Source: Bradyrhizobium sp. CIAT3101 (GTDB taxonomy: Bacteria > Pseudomonadota > Alphaproteobacteria > Rhizobiales > Xanthobacteraceae). From it: 64,000 bases of DNA. Positions within the stretch are counted from its first letter, which is position 1. The number at the start of each line of letters is the position of its first letter. Where the stretch lies: contig NZ_CP121634.1 in NCBI RefSeq assembly GCF_029714945.1, forward strand, positions 806,001 to 870,000, written 5' to 3'. Under the pieces are notes generated by a model that searched no databases, was not told the DNA's origin, and saw only the letters and a program-made list of their open reading frames with translations. The translations under genes and the position numbers were made by a program. This document shows positions 1 through 9,106 of this stretch, piece after piece.

Positions 1-667
1 AGATGCCGAGCAACGCGACCGACACCAGGAACGGAATGCGCCAGCCGCCCCAATAGGAGCCGGGCGCGCCGGCGAAGGCAGCCTCGCCGGTCGCGGAGCG
101 GGTGAACAGGATCACCAGCAGCGACAGGAACAGGCCGAGCGTCGCGGTGGTCTGGATGAAGGAGGTGTAGTAGCCGCGCTTGCCCTGCGGGGCGTGCTCG
201 GCGACGTAGGTTGCCGCACCGCCATATTCACCGCCGAGGGCGAGGCCCTGCAGCAGGCGCAGGCCGATCAGGATGATCGGAGCCGCGATGCCGATCTGGG
301 CGGCACCCGGCAGCAGGCCGACAATGAAGGTCGACAGACCCATGATCAGGATGGTGACGAGGAAGGTGTATTTGCGGCCGACGATGTCGCCGACGCGGCC
401 GAACACGATCGCGCCGAAGGGGCGGACCAGGAAGCCTGCCGCAAAGGCCAGCAGCGCGAAGATGTCACGCGTGGCCTGGTCGAACATCGGCTTGCCGTCG
501 GCGCCGGCGATGGTGAAGAACTGCGTGCCGATGATGCCGGCCAGCGATCCGTAGAGATAGAAGTCGTACCACTCGAAGACGGTGCCGAGGGACGAAGCGA
601 GGATGACGAACCTCTCGTCCTTCGTCATGCCGGTCGACCGTGCCGACGTTGCAGCTAGTGTGGACAT
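1..667 (-). CDS. MFS transporter, metabolite:H+ symporter (MHS) family, C-terminus cut by window edge
   Basis: Translating the minus strand from ATG at 665-667 gives MSTLAATSARSTGMTKDERF and then FEWYDFYLYGS, the first-helix signature of the MHS branch of the major facilitator superfamily (relatives of ProP, ShiA and KgtP). RPFGAIVFGRVGDIVGRKYT follows, the loop 2-3 GxxxDRxGRR-type motif. Several hydrophobic helices are visible up to the window edge, so about 222 of the family's usual 430-550 residues are present. It is an inner-membrane proton-coupled importer, probably of an organic acid; the substrate cannot be read from the sequence. It is divergent from the response regulator at 965, which suggests it may be a target of that regulator, but this is inference. 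Confidence 0.88.
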   Translation of the reverse strand, partial: MSTLAATSARSTGMTKDERFVILASSLGTVFEWYDFYLYGSLAGIIGTQFFTIAGADGKPMFDQATRDIFALLAFAAGFLVRPFGAIVFGRVGDIVGRKYTFLVTILIMGLSTFIVGLLPGAAQIGIAAPIILIGLRLLQGLALGGEYGGAATYVAEHAPQGKRGYYTSFIQTTATLGLFLSLLVILFTRSATGEAAFAGAPGSYWGGWRIPFLVSVALLGI

Positions 668-964
668 CGTGAATGCGCTCCCCGAAATTCGTTTCCTCGC
701 GTCCCGGCTGTCCGGGCATGCCGGATCAACCTGGGTCTTGCCCCCAAGGTAACATCGGCGTGAAACCCGCCCCAATACGACTTTCGGCCTTGCGCACTGA
801 CACGCAACTGACGGTGCTGACCTATAGTGCCGCGCTGCGGCGCCCGGCTTGCGGATTAACCCCTTTCCCGCAAAGGAATAATGTGCCCTTGCATGCCACG
901 GCCGGCCGGGGAAGAATTGACCATTGCGCCGGTCCGGACTACTGGCGCTGACGTGAACGACAGC
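668..964. promoter_or_regulatory. divergent intergenic region between MFS transporter and response regulator
   Basis: About 300 bases separate the two divergent starts, so promoters for both genes should lie here. I found no convincing operator. Short open frames cross it but have no ribosome binding site or family resemblance. Confidence 0.4.
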
Positions 965-1645
965 ATGAGATCGATGAGCGCTCCCTCCACCCATCTCGTC
1001 ATTGCCGATGACCATCCGCTGTTCCGCGATGCGCTGCGGCAGGCGGTGGCAGGCGTCCTCTCGACGGCGAAGATCGACGAGGCCGGGTCGTTCGAGGATC
1101 TGACGAAACTCCTGGAACAGACCTCCGACGTCGACCTGGTCCTGCTCGACCTCTCGATGCCCGGCATCTCCGGCTTCTCCGGCCTGATCTATCTGCGCGC
1201 GCAATATCCGGCGATCCCGGTGGTGATCGTCTCGGCCTCCGACGACAGCGCCACGATCCGGCGCTCGCTCGATTTCGGCGCCTCCGGCTTCATCCCGAAG
1301 CGGTTCGGCGTCGAGACGCTGCGCGACGCCATCCTCAAGGTCATGGAGGGCGACGTCTGGGTTCCCGCCGACACCGACCTGTCGGCCGCTTCCGATCCCG
1401 ACATGACAAAGCTGCGCGATCGCCTGGTGACGCTGACGCCGCAACAGGTGCGGGTGCTGATGATGCTGTCGGAGGGACTGCTCAACAAGCAGATCGCCTA
1501 CGAGCTCGGCGTCTCCGAGGCGACCATCAAGGCGCACGTCTCGGCCATCCTGCAGAAACTCGGCGTCGAGAGCCGGACGCAGGCCGTGATCGCCGCCGCC
1601 AAGATCGCCGGCGGCCAGTGGAGGCAGGGTACGCCGACGGGGTAG
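965..1645 (+). CDS. NarL/LuxR-type response regulator (CrbR/ErdR-like candidate)
   Basis: A receiver domain begins at HLVIADDHPLFRD. The acidic pair is DD, the phospho-acceptor is the Asp of VLLDLSMPG (residue 62 from this start) and the conserved Lys lies in FIPKRF. The C-terminal 60 residues are a LuxR helix-turn-helix (LTPQQVRVLMMLSEGLLNKQ, then a recognition helix at SEATIKAHV). Total length is about 226 residues, normal for the family. Start choice is uncertain: ATG 965 and ATG 974 both lie just before the receiver domain, and the frame is open upstream to 881. No histidine kinase is adjacent. The nearest one is the SLC5-type hybrid kinase at 9942-13451, the kinase type that partners such regulators in the CrbS/CrbR (MxtR/ErdR) acetate-response systems. 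Pairing is inferred. Confidence 0.9.
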   Translation: MRSMSAPSTHLVIADDHPLFRDALRQAVAGVLSTAKIDEAGSFEDLTKLLEQTSDVDLVLLDLSMPGISGFSGLIYLRAQYPAIPVVIVSASDDSATIRRSLDFGASGFIPKRFGVETLRDAILKVMEGDVWVPADTDLSAASDPDMTKLRDRLVTLTPQQVRVLMMLSEGLLNKQIAYELGVSEATIKAHVSAILQKLGVESRTQAVIAAAKIAGGQWRQGTPTG

Positions 1646-1771
1646 GGCGCTTGTTCGTCCCGACTCGTTACATCCACTCCTTGCCGCTGCGTTCCCGCTT
1701 GGAATGTTGCGTTGCGACGGCCGTTTGCTACAACCTGTGCGTCGGGCTGGTCAACGGGCTGGAGCAGGTAC

Positions 1772-3805
1772 GTGGGGTTGGAATGGAATGCGCGCGATCT
1801 CGTTCATTGCGCGGCGGTGCCGGATTGGGTGGATCACCAGCCCTATCGCTTTCCTATCCCTGACACGGAGGTCTCCTGCATCGCAAACGGCGTATGCCGG
1901 TTGCTGTCCGACATTCAAACCGATCTCAGCACCGGCACGGTGGCCTGGCACTATCGGGTCGCCAACCGGGTGCTGACCCGCGAAGGCGCGGAGCGGACCG
2001 CGCACTTCATGGTCGACTTCGATCCAGGCTATCAGCGGCTCGAAGTGCATTTCATCAGCGTTGTCCGCGGCGGCGAGCGGATCGAGCACGCCAAGCCTGA
2101 TGCCTTCCAGGTCTTGCGACGTGAAACCAATCTGGAACGGCTGGTGTTCGACGGATGCCTGACCGTGTCGCTGCTTATTCCAGATGTGCGGATCGACGAC
2201 ATCGTGGAGTTCAGCCTCACGATCTATGGCAGCGCTCCGGTTCTGCAGGGCAAGTATCAGTCCTGGATCACGTTCGATCGTTTCAATCCCTTCTTCGAGC
2301 GGCGCCAGCGCCTGCTCAGGCCGCTTGCCCGCAACATTCACATGAAGGAGTTCAACGATCCGCCGCCGTCGCAGTGCACGACCGCTGACGGTATCGAGGA
2401 TCTGAGATGGCAACTCGTCGGTCAGAAGCGGCGCGATGCGGAAATCCTGACGCCCTCGTGGGTCCTCTTCCATCCTTCGCTGCAACTCAGCGAATTCGGG
2501 AGCTGGAACGAGGTGGCATCGCTGTTGTCGCCTTATTACGAGGCGGGCGGTCTTCCCGATGCGCTCGCAGAGGAGGTCGATCGGATCGGGCGAGAGCATG
2601 CAGGGCCGGCCGAACGGGCCGTTGAATGGCTGCGATTCGTGCAGCGTGAGCTCCGCTATTTCGCCTTTTCGCTGGGTGAAGGCGGGCTGACACCCCGACC
2701 GGTCGAGACCATCTGGAATACGCGCTTCGGCGATTGCAAGGATTCCTCGACGCTCTACGTGGCGGGCGCGCGCCGGCTCGGCCTCGACGCCTGTGCAGCC
2801 TTGGTTTCGACGACCCACGGCTTTGTCCTGAAAGATACCCTTCCGAGCGCTGGCCTCTTCAATCACTGCATTGCGCGCGTGCGGCTCGATGGTCACAGCT
2901 ACTGGCTCGATCCGACGGTGTCGATGCAGGGCGGTCGCCTGAAGGATATCGGCCAGCCGCATCGTGGATGGGCCTTGCCGCTCATGGGCGAGACGATCGA
3001 ACTGGAGTGGATGGGAAGCGAAGAGCCGCTTCACGTCATCCATTGGGAAGACGAGATCACGCTGGGACCGAAGCGCGAGTCGCCCGCAACCGTGGAACGA
3101 ACGATCGACTACTCGTTCTGGTGTGCCGATGGCATGCGCAATCGGATCGCCAACGAAGGGACCGGCGGATACGTCGAAGGCATGCTGCGGGAATGGCAAT
3201 CCGTCTGGCCCGGTGTTGCCGAGGCCGCGCCGATCGAAGTTCAGGATGATCGCGTCCGCAACACGGTCTCGCTGGTTCTGAAGCTCACTATTCCCGGCGG
3301 CTGGAAGACTGGCGGAGCCAATTCGCCGCTGGTGTTCCCCATTGCCGACATGGCGACGGTGCACGAGCTTCATCCGCTCGCAGAACTGCGCCGCGAGAAC
3401 GAGATCTTCCTGGGCCGGCCACGCAAGATCACCAATCTGATCAAAGTGAATATGCCGCGACGCTGGCCCGGTGATGGCTGGATACGCCGGCTAGAAGCGC
3501 CCGGTATCGACTACAGCAGTCGGGCGACGTTCGATGGGCGGACTATGAACAGCTTTCGCGAACTGATCGTCCACCGATGGTCTTCGCCGGCCTCCGGAGC
3601 GCACGCCTATAACGAGATCGCCAGGGAGCTGGAGGAAAATCTCCTGCACATCTGGGGAAGCGAAATGTTTAGCCGGATCCGGCCAAACATTAGCTTACGC
3701 GGCCGCATTATCCTTGCTCTCCGCTGGCTCTCCGGCGGCGTCTGGGGCGCCATCATCATCTGGTACTTGCTGCGGGTATTTATATTTGTCGGCACTCATC
3801 ACTAG
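1772..3805 (+). CDS. DUF3857 / transglutaminase-like domain protein with C-terminal membrane anchor
   Basis: The N-terminal half matches the DUF3857 pattern (WHYRVANRVLTREGAE, then LEVHFISVVRGGER). A transglutaminase-like domain follows with a plausible Cys-His-Asp triad: Cys322 in FGDCKDSST, His365 in FNHCIARV and Asp380 in YWLDPTV, numbered from this start. The last 35 residues contain one hydrophobic helix (WGAIIIWYLLRVFIFVG), so the protein is probably anchored at its C-terminus. I chose GTG 1772 because GGAGCAG lies 7 bases upstream; the frame is open 20 codons further to a TTG at 1712 without a ribosome binding site. About 677 residues. DUF3857/transglutaminase proteins are envelope-associated and poorly understood, so no substrate is assigned. 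No operon partner is visible. Confidence 0.85.
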   Translation: MGLEWNARDLVHCAAVPDWVDHQPYRFPIPDTEVSCIANGVCRLLSDIQTDLSTGTVAWHYRVANRVLTREGAERTAHFMVDFDPGYQRLEVHFISVVRGGERIEHAKPDAFQVLRRETNLERLVFDGCLTVSLLIPDVRIDDIVEFSLTIYGSAPVLQGKYQSWITFDRFNPFFERRQRLLRPLARNIHMKEFNDPPPSQCTTADGIEDLRWQLVGQKRRDAEILTPSWVLFHPSLQLSEFGSWNEVASLLSPYYEAGGLPDALAEEVDRIGREHAGPAERAVEWLRFVQRELRYFAFSLGEGGLTPRPVETIWNTRFGDCKDSSTLYVAGARRLGLDACAALVSTTHGFVLKDTLPSAGLFNHCIARVRLDGHSYWLDPTVSMQGGRLKDIGQPHRGWALPLMGETIELEWMGSEEPLHVIHWEDEITLGPKRESPATVERTIDYSFWCADGMRNRIANEGTGGYVEGMLREWQSVWPGVAEAAPIEVQDDRVRNTVSLVLKLTIPGGWKTGGANSPLVFPIADMATVHELHPLAELRRENEIFLGRPRKITNLIKVNMPRRWPGDGWIRRLEAPGIDYSSRATFDGRTMNSFRELIVHRWSSPASGAHAYNEIARELEENLLHIWGSEMFSRIRPNISLRGRIILALRWLSGGVWGAIIIWYLLRVFIFVGTHH

Positions 3806-3888
3806 CCCGATCTGCCCGGCGGCACTCCAGGGAGGTGATCATCCCAAGTTCTTGCGCTCCGCGTCGGGCAAAACAGCTAGCGTTGGGA

Positions 3889-3945
3889 GTCTTTCCCGCG
3901 GAGGGATTCTGGATTGCTTCGCCGCGCTCCCAATGACGCGGAGAT
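3889..3945. repeat. short dispersed repeat-like fragment
   Basis: The GGATTGCTTCGCCGCGCTCC segment followed by CAATGACG, preceded by a G-rich stretch, resembles a dispersed palindromic repeat commonly seen between Bradyrhizobium genes. It lies between two convergent genes. No second copy was found in this window, so the call rests on recognition only. Confidence 0.4.
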
Positions 3946-3947
3946 GG

Positions 3948-6791
3948 CTACAGTATATCGAGCAGACCGTTTGCGGCCCGGATGTCTGCCGTGTCGGAGC
4001 CCGTGACAAAACCTTCGAGCGCCGATTGCAGCATTCGCTTGGCGTCCTCGCGCCGCCCGCGCTCGCCGATGAGCGTTGCGAGATCAATCGCCGCGCGCAG
4101 CTCCCAGGCTTTCGCGCCGGCGCGGCGGCTCTGCGCCAGCGACTGCTGGAGAAGGTCCTCCGCTTCCTCGATGTTCGGCTGCGGCCGCGAGAGCAGGACC
4201 TTGCCCTTCATGCGCAGCAGCTCGGGCATGTACAGATGATCTCCGCTCCGTTCGACCAGACGGATCGCGTCGTTGACCAGATGCGCGCTTCTCTCGATTT
4301 GTCCGAGCGCGAGATGCCCCTGCACCAGCGCGATGTTGAACGTCGTGGTGAGCAGCTCGTAGCCGGACTCGTGGAGCTCCTGCAGGCAGCGCTCGATCGT
4401 CGCGACACCGCTCTCTGCGTCGCCGCGCCGGATCGCGAGCTCGCCTTTGACGCCTCGGCCGGCCGCGAGATAGGGTCCCATCGAGCGCGAATAGGCGTGA
4501 GCGATGAAGCGGTCGATGTTCTCGTCCGCAGCGGCGAGGTCACCGGTCCAGAGGTCGATCGAGACCGCCCAGATCAACGCGATGCAGAGCGTGATCGGAT
4601 GATCCATCTGTGCGGCCTCGGCAACGGTCTGTTGCGCCAGCTGCCGTGCCTGCTCGGGGCGGCCCTGCAACCACAGCTCGCGCGCCAGCGAGATGCCGGC
4701 CCGGTTGCGATGGTCAAAGCCATAGACCGTGCTGATCCGCTCCGTGCCGGGCCCGCGCCAGGCCGCCTCCAGCATCTTCAGTGCGTCGCGATGCGCGCCG
4801 TCCAGATGCAGCGAGACGCCGAGCAGCGACTGCGCAAGCGCGAGCGAGGCAGGATCGCCCAGTGCTTCGGCGACGACGAGGCTCTGTTGCGCATAGTCGA
4901 GCGCAGCCTCGAACTGACCGATGCGCTCGTGGAAGATGTGCATGCGGCCGAGCAATTGCAGCTGGTTCGGCGCATCGCCGAGCGTTTCCGCGATGGCAAG
5001 CGCCCGGGTCAGGGCGTTGCGCGCGGCTTCGCTGCCGCCGCGCGTGAACATCAGGGTCAATCCGAGCGCGGCCTGCAGATGCATCTCGTCTGCGCTGCCG
5101 CGCGAGGCGGAATCGATCGCCGCCAGCGCCCGCTCGGACCAGCGCCGGCATTCGGTCAACAGGGACATCGCGAGGAAGATGGGCGCTGCAGCCGCCGCGA
5201 GCGCAATGCCGATGCCGACATCGCCGGCGGGGCCAAAGCACCAGTCGAGCGCGGCACGGACGTTGTGGAGTGCCGAGAAATGGATGGCGCGCTCGTCGGC
5301 GCTTGGTACCCTCGCCCATTTGGTGCCGGCCTGTTGCAGCCATCGCCTGTAATAGGCGGCGTGGCGGGCCGCGAGGGCCGATCCGTCGTCCTCGATCGCG
5401 AGCAGATAGGCGCGCGTGGTGTCGAGCAGGCGGTAGCGCATCATGGCGCCGATCGGCCGCGGCGCGACCATCGATTTGGCGACCAGGCTGTCGATGGCGT
5501 CGAACAGACGCGAGCGGTCGACCTGCTCGTCAGGCACGACCTCGAGTGCGGCGTCGATGGTGAAATGCCCGGCGAAGACCGCGAGCCTGCGCAGCACCAG
5601 GCGTTCCAGCTCGGACAGCAGTCCGTAGCTCCAGTCCAGCGTGGCCTGCAACGTCTTCTGTCGGGGCGGCGCGGTGCGCTGCCCCTGCCAGAGCAGGTTG
5701 AGGCGCTCGTCAAGCAGCGTCGCTGTCTGCTCCAGGCCATAGGCTTCGACCCGGCCGGCTGCGAGCTCGATCGCGAGCGCCATGCCGTCGAGCTTGCGGC
5801 AGATTCGAGCGGCAATGACGGCATTGGCATCGTCGAGTACGATCTGGGCGCCGCCGGCCTTTGCGCGTTCGAGGAAGAGTTCGAACGCGGGGTAGGTCCG
5901 GGCGACCGCGGCCGTCAGTCCGGACTCATCGGGCGGCACGCCAAGCGGCGCCAGCCGGTAGACCTGCTCGCCCTCGACGCGCAGCGCCTCTCGGCTCGTG
6001 GCGAGGATATGGACCTGCGGCGCGGCTTGAAAGATCTCGGCTGCGAGCGGTGCTGCCGCCGCAATCACATGCTCGCAATTATCCAGCACCAGCAACATGC
6101 GCTTGTCGCGCAGATGCGCGAGCAAGGCCGGCATCGGATCGTCGGCCTGGGCCGGCAGTCCGAGCATCAGCAGCAGCGAGGTGATCACCAGATCGGGATC
6201 GCTGAGTGCGGCAAGATCAACGAAGTGTGCAGCGTCGGCGAATGTTGCGAGCAGGTCGTGCGCGATCGCGACCGCAACAGCGGTCTTGCCGACGCCACCG
6301 GGGCCGACGATCGTGACGAAGCGGGAGGTGATGAGCTTGTCCGACACAGTGCCGACCGCGTCGGCGCGTCCGACCATGCGCTGCAATCGGTTAGGTAGTT
6401 TTACGGGCGGCAATTCCGCGCGCGGCGCCAGGCGCGGCTCAGCCCGAGCGCCGATTTGCGAGATCGGCGCCACGAAGCAGTAGCCGCGGCCCGACAGCGT
6501 CGTGATGTAGCGGGCGCCGTCCTTGCCGTCGCCGAGCGCCTTCCGGAGTGCCGCGATATGGAATCGCAGATTGGTTTCCTCGACCGCCATCCCGGGCCAG
6601 ACCAGGCCCATCAAGTCCCATTTGCTGACGACCTCGTTCGGCCGCGACATCAGCGCGATCAGCGTATCGAAACTCTTGGCGCCCATCGGCAGCGCGACGC
6701 CGTCGCGCGTCACCAGCCGCCCATGCGGCGTCACGATGAATGGCCCGAACGACAGTGTTCCTGCGGCAGGTCCGATCGGCGCGGTCATCAC
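3948..6791 (-). CDS. STAND-type transcriptional regulator: OmpR-like winged helix + NB-ARC ATPase + helical repeats
   Basis: Residues 12-108 form an OmpR/PhoB-type winged helix (LSFGPFIVTPHGRLV to TLSGRGYCFV). An NB-ARC/AAA-like ATPase follows with Walker A GPGGVGKT at 163-170 and Walker B LLVLDNCEH at 233-241. The C-terminal 450 or so residues are alpha-helical TPR-like repeats. At 947 residues it has the length and order of STAND regulators, which stay inactive until an inducer bound by the repeat domain allows ATP-driven oligomerisation. ATG 6791 and the following ATG 6788 are both possible starts. It is divergent from the ohr-to-SDR gene run beginning at 6988, its most likely target. A tandem CTCACAAC repeat lies between them. 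Confidence 0.88.
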   Translation of the reverse strand: MMTAPIGPAAGTLSFGPFIVTPHGRLVTRDGVALPMGAKSFDTLIALMSRPNEVVSKWDLMGLVWPGMAVEETNLRFHIAALRKALGDGKDGARYITTLSGRGYCFVAPISQIGARAEPRLAPRAELPPVKLPNRLQRMVGRADAVGTVSDKLITSRFVTIVGPGGVGKTAVAVAIAHDLLATFADAAHFVDLAALSDPDLVITSLLLMLGLPAQADDPMPALLAHLRDKRMLLVLDNCEHVIAAAAPLAAEIFQAAPQVHILATSREALRVEGEQVYRLAPLGVPPDESGLTAAVARTYPAFELFLERAKAGGAQIVLDDANAVIAARICRKLDGMALAIELAAGRVEAYGLEQTATLLDERLNLLWQGQRTAPPRQKTLQATLDWSYGLLSELERLVLRRLAVFAGHFTIDAALEVVPDEQVDRSRLFDAIDSLVAKSMVAPRPIGAMMRYRLLDTTRAYLLAIEDDGSALAARHAAYYRRWLQQAGTKWARVPSADERAIHFSALHNVRAALDWCFGPAGDVGIGIALAAAAAPIFLAMSLLTECRRWSERALAAIDSASRGSADEMHLQAALGLTLMFTRGGSEAARNALTRALAIAETLGDAPNQLQLLGRMHIFHERIGQFEAALDYAQQSLVVAEALGDPASLALAQSLLGVSLHLDGAHRDALKMLEAAWRGPGTERISTVYGFDHRNRAGISLARELWLQGRPEQARQLAQQTVAEAAQMDHPITLCIALIWAVSIDLWTGDLAAADENIDRFIAHAYSRSMGPYLAAGRGVKGELAIRRGDAESGVATIERCLQELHESGYELLTTTFNIALVQGHLALGQIERSAHLVNDAIRLVERSGDHLYMPELLRMKGKVLLSRPQPNIEEAEDLLQQSLAQSRRAGAKAWELRAAIDLATLIGERGRREDAKRMLQSALEGFVTGSDTADIRAANGLLDIL

Positions 6792-6906
6792 GAAATCTTG
6801 CTCATTTGCAGAACCGGATAGCGAGCGCGCAGCGATCCGGCAAGGCCGCCGCTTGCAGCGGCATCAGGCCGCGTTTGCAGGCCTCGCCATCGGGTTCCCG
6901 GCCAGC

Positions 6907-6924
6907 CTCACAACATCTCACAAC
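6907..6924. promoter_or_regulatory. tandem CTCACAAC direct repeat, candidate operator
   Basis: CTCACAAC occurs at 6907-6914 and again at 6917-6924, a 10-base period that puts both copies on the same face of the helix. OmpR-type winged helices bind tandem half-sites with about this spacing. The repeat lies 63 bases before the ohr start and 115 bases before the divergent STAND regulator start, so it could serve both. Confidence 0.5.
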
Positions 6925-6987
6925 TCCAAACGGGCGCCCCGCGTAACACGCTGATAGTCAGTTGCGTAACGACGAGGAGGCTTCATC

Positions 6988-7407
6988 ATGAGCCAAACGG
7001 AAAAACTGCTCTACACGGCGCGGACCCGCACCGCCGGCGGGCGTCAGGACGGCATGTCCCGCAGCTCTGACGGCCGTCTCGATGTGCGGCTGTCGCCGCC
7101 AGGCAGCGCCGGCATCGGTACCAACCCCGAGCAATTGTTCGCCGCCGGCTGGTCTGCCTGCTTCGAAGGCGCGATGGAGATCGCAGCGCGCAAGCGGAAA
7201 ATCGTGCTTCCAAGCAAAAGCGCGATCGATGCGGAAATCGATCTCGTCCTCGACGAAGGCGCTTACGCGCTCCGAGCGCGCCTCGGCGTCAGCCTGCCCG
7301 GCCTCGATCGCGATGTCGCGCGCGATCTGATCGATGAGGCGCACCAGACCTGTCCCTATTCCAAAGCCGTTCGCGGCAACATCGACGTGACAGTCGATCT
7401 GCTCTGA
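6988..7407 (+). CDS. ohr: organic hydroperoxide resistance protein (Ohr subfamily of OsmC/Ohr)
   Basis: The 139-residue protein has the Ohr layout. It contains the two redox cysteines, Cys58 in GWSACFEGAM and Cys122 in HQTCPYSKAVRG, and the Arg-containing N-terminal segment. The TCPYSKAV context is that of true Ohr rather than OsmC. Ohr proteins reduce organic and lipid hydroperoxides with lipoylated proteins as reductant, in the cytoplasm. The ribosome binding site GAGGAGG sits before the ATG. It is the first gene of a same-strand run (33-base gap to the next gene). No OhrR/MarR regulator is adjacent; instead a STAND regulator is divergent, which is unusual for ohr. Confidence 0.93.
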   Translation: MSQTEKLLYTARTRTAGGRQDGMSRSSDGRLDVRLSPPGSAGIGTNPEQLFAAGWSACFEGAMEIAARKRKIVLPSKSAIDAEIDLVLDEGAYALRARLGVSLPGLDRDVARDLIDEAHQTCPYSKAVRGNIDVTVDLL

Positions 7408-7440
7408 CAATTTCGACGACCATCAACAAGGATCACGACC

Positions 7441-8466
7441 ATGACACAGATTATCGATCAGCATCGCCGCCAGTTCCTCGGCGTGGCCGCCGGGACCGTC
7501 GCCGTCGGTCTCGGCGTGATCGGCCTCGCGCGCGCCGAAACCGAGACGCCGCGCTCCTCCAACGCCTCATTCGGCGCGATCAAGCAGATCAATGCCGGTG
7601 TGCTCAACGTCGGTTACGCCGAAGCCGGCCCCGCGACCGGTCCGGTGGCGATCCTGCTCCACGGCTGGCCCTACGACATTCACAGCTTCGTCGATGTCGC
7701 GCCGATCCTGGCGCAGGCCGGTTATCGCGTCATCATCCCCTATCTGCGCGGCTATGGCTCGACCCACTTCCTCTCCGGCGAGACGCTGCGCAATGGCGAG
7801 CCGGCCGCGCTGGCCGTCGACATCATCGCGCTGATGGATGCGCTCAACATCAAGAGGGCGGTCGTTGCCGGTTTCGACTGGGGCGCGCGTACCGCCGATA
7901 TCATTGCGGCACTGTGGCCGGAGCGCTGCCGCGCGCTGGTGTCGGTCAGCGGCTATCTGATCTCCAGCCAGGCCGCGGGCAACGCGCCGCTGCCGCCGGC
8001 CGCCGAGCTGCAATGGTGGTACCAGTTCTATTTCGCCACCGAGCGCGGCCGTGCCGGCTACGAGAAGTACACGCATGACTTCGCGAAGCTGATCTGGAAG
8101 CTGGCCTCGCCGCAGTGGAAGTTCGACGACGCCACCTTCGATCGCAGCGCGAAGGCGTTCGAGAACAAGGATCACGTCGCGATCACGATCCACAATTACC
8201 GCTGGCGGCTCGGGCTCGCCAAGGGCGAGGCGAAGTACGAGGAGATCGAAAAGAAGCTCGCGGCAACACCGGTCATCGATGTGCCGACCATCACGATGGA
8301 GGGCGACGCCAACGGCGCGCCGCATCCCGACCCCAGCGCCTACGCCAAGAGATTCTCCGGCCGCTACGATTATCGCCTGATCACCGGCGGCATCGGTCAC
8401 AATCTGCCGCAGGAAGCACCGCAGGCCTTTGCCAAGGCCGTGATCGACGCCGACGGCGGTGCCTGA
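7441..8466 (+). CDS. Tat-exported alpha/beta hydrolase, epoxide hydrolase/haloalkane dehalogenase type
   Basis: The N-terminus carries a twin-arginine signal, RRQFLG at residues 9-14, followed by a hydrophobic stretch ending near ARA (29-32). The mature part is an alpha/beta hydrolase. HGWP (74-77) forms the oxyanion region, Asp146 in the nucleophile elbow GFDWGA replaces the usual Ser, and His320 in GGIGHN is the catalytic base. An Asp nucleophile places it with epoxide hydrolases and haloalkane/haloacetate dehalogenases. At 341 residues the length is typical. It lies 33 bases after ohr and is followed by a strong hairpin. Export by Tat implies a folded periplasmic enzyme. Substrate unknown. 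Confidence 0.85.
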   Translation: MTQIIDQHRRQFLGVAAGTVAVGLGVIGLARAETETPRSSNASFGAIKQINAGVLNVGYAEAGPATGPVAILLHGWPYDIHSFVDVAPILAQAGYRVIIPYLRGYGSTHFLSGETLRNGEPAALAVDIIALMDALNIKRAVVAGFDWGARTADIIAALWPERCRALVSVSGYLISSQAAGNAPLPPAAELQWWYQFYFATERGRAGYEKYTHDFAKLIWKLASPQWKFDDATFDRSAKAFENKDHVAITIHNYRWRLGLAKGEAKYEEIEKKLAATPVIDVPTITMEGDANGAPHPDPSAYAKRFSGRYDYRLITGGIGHNLPQEAPQAFAKAVIDADGGA

Positions 8467-8480
8467 GCGCCCGTTCAAGA

Positions 8481-8508
8481 CCTCGGTCCGGCCTGCGCCG
8501 GACCGAGG
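8481..8508. terminator. strong GC-rich hairpin in the ohr run
   Basis: Perfect 12-base arms, CCTCGGTCCGGC (8481-8492) and GCCGGACCGAGG (8497-8508), flank a 4-base loop directly after the hydrolase stop. There is no T-run on either side, so it may be a partial terminator or a 3'-end protecting hairpin that reduces expression of the two downstream genes. Confidence 0.6.
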
Positions 8509-8539
8509 CGATGCCGCGATCCCAGCTTGAAGAAAAGAC

Positions 8540-9094
8540 ATGCCGTCCATCGAATCCGACAAGAAAAAATCGTCCACTATCACGGTCATCACATTGACCG
8601 TGCTGCTGCTCGTCGTTCTCCTGACCTGCGTGCCCTATCTGGTCTCGATCGCGCTGGCGGAAGCCCCTGCGGCGGAAGCTGCCTCGCCGATCTTCGGCGT
8701 CACGATTCCATCGGGCTACAAGCAGTGGGAGCTGATCGCGCCGGCCGAGGAGGCTGCGCCGCTGAATGAGCTGCGTGCCGTCGTGGGCAACCAGACCGCG
8801 ATCGATGCCTATCAGGGTGGTAAGCTGCCGTTTCCCGACGGCACCATCCTGGTGAAGCGCGCCTGGAAGCGCACGCAGTCCCCCGACTTCGCATCCGCGA
8901 CCATTCCGGGCGCCGCCACAACGGTCCAGGTCATGGTCAAGGACTCCAAAAAATATGCCGCGACCGGCGGCTGGGGCTTTGGCCGCTTCATCAACGGCAA
9001 ACCGGTGGACGAAGCGCAACATCGCACCTGTTTCGCGTGCCACGAAGCGCGCGCCAAGGGCCATGACTACGTCTTCACGCGGCTCGCGCCCTAA
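8540..9094 (+). CDS. cytochrome P460 family c-type haem protein
   Basis: A hydrophobic segment at residues 15-40 acts as signal or anchor. The mature part has the P460 pattern, with a haem-binding Cys-x-x-Cys-His motif at residues 164-168 (CFACH) near the C-terminus and a lysine-containing strand (TILVKRAWK, Lys106). In characterised P460 enzymes a lysine crosslinks to the haem and the protein oxidises hydroxylamine or nitric oxide; whether Lys106 is equivalent cannot be settled by eye. Length 184 residues, a little long because of the N-terminal helix. It is the third gene of the run headed by ohr and would work in the periplasm, as would the Tat-exported hydrolase. Confidence 0.87.
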   Translation: MPSIESDKKKSSTITVITLTVLLLVVLLTCVPYLVSIALAEAPAAEAASPIFGVTIPSGYKQWELIAPAEEAAPLNELRAVVGNQTAIDAYQGGKLPFPDGTILVKRAWKRTQSPDFASATIPGAATTVQVMVKDSKKYAATGGWGFGRFINGKPVDEAQHRTCFACHEARAKGHDYVFTRLAP

Positions 9095-9106
9095 GGAGGT
9101 CTCATC

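Noticed and set aside
3714-6398. An 894-codon plus-strand frame opposite the STAND regulator
   Set aside because: It overlaps the regulator and the 3' end of the DUF3857 gene, has no recognisable motif and has the typical composition of a GC-rich antisense frame.
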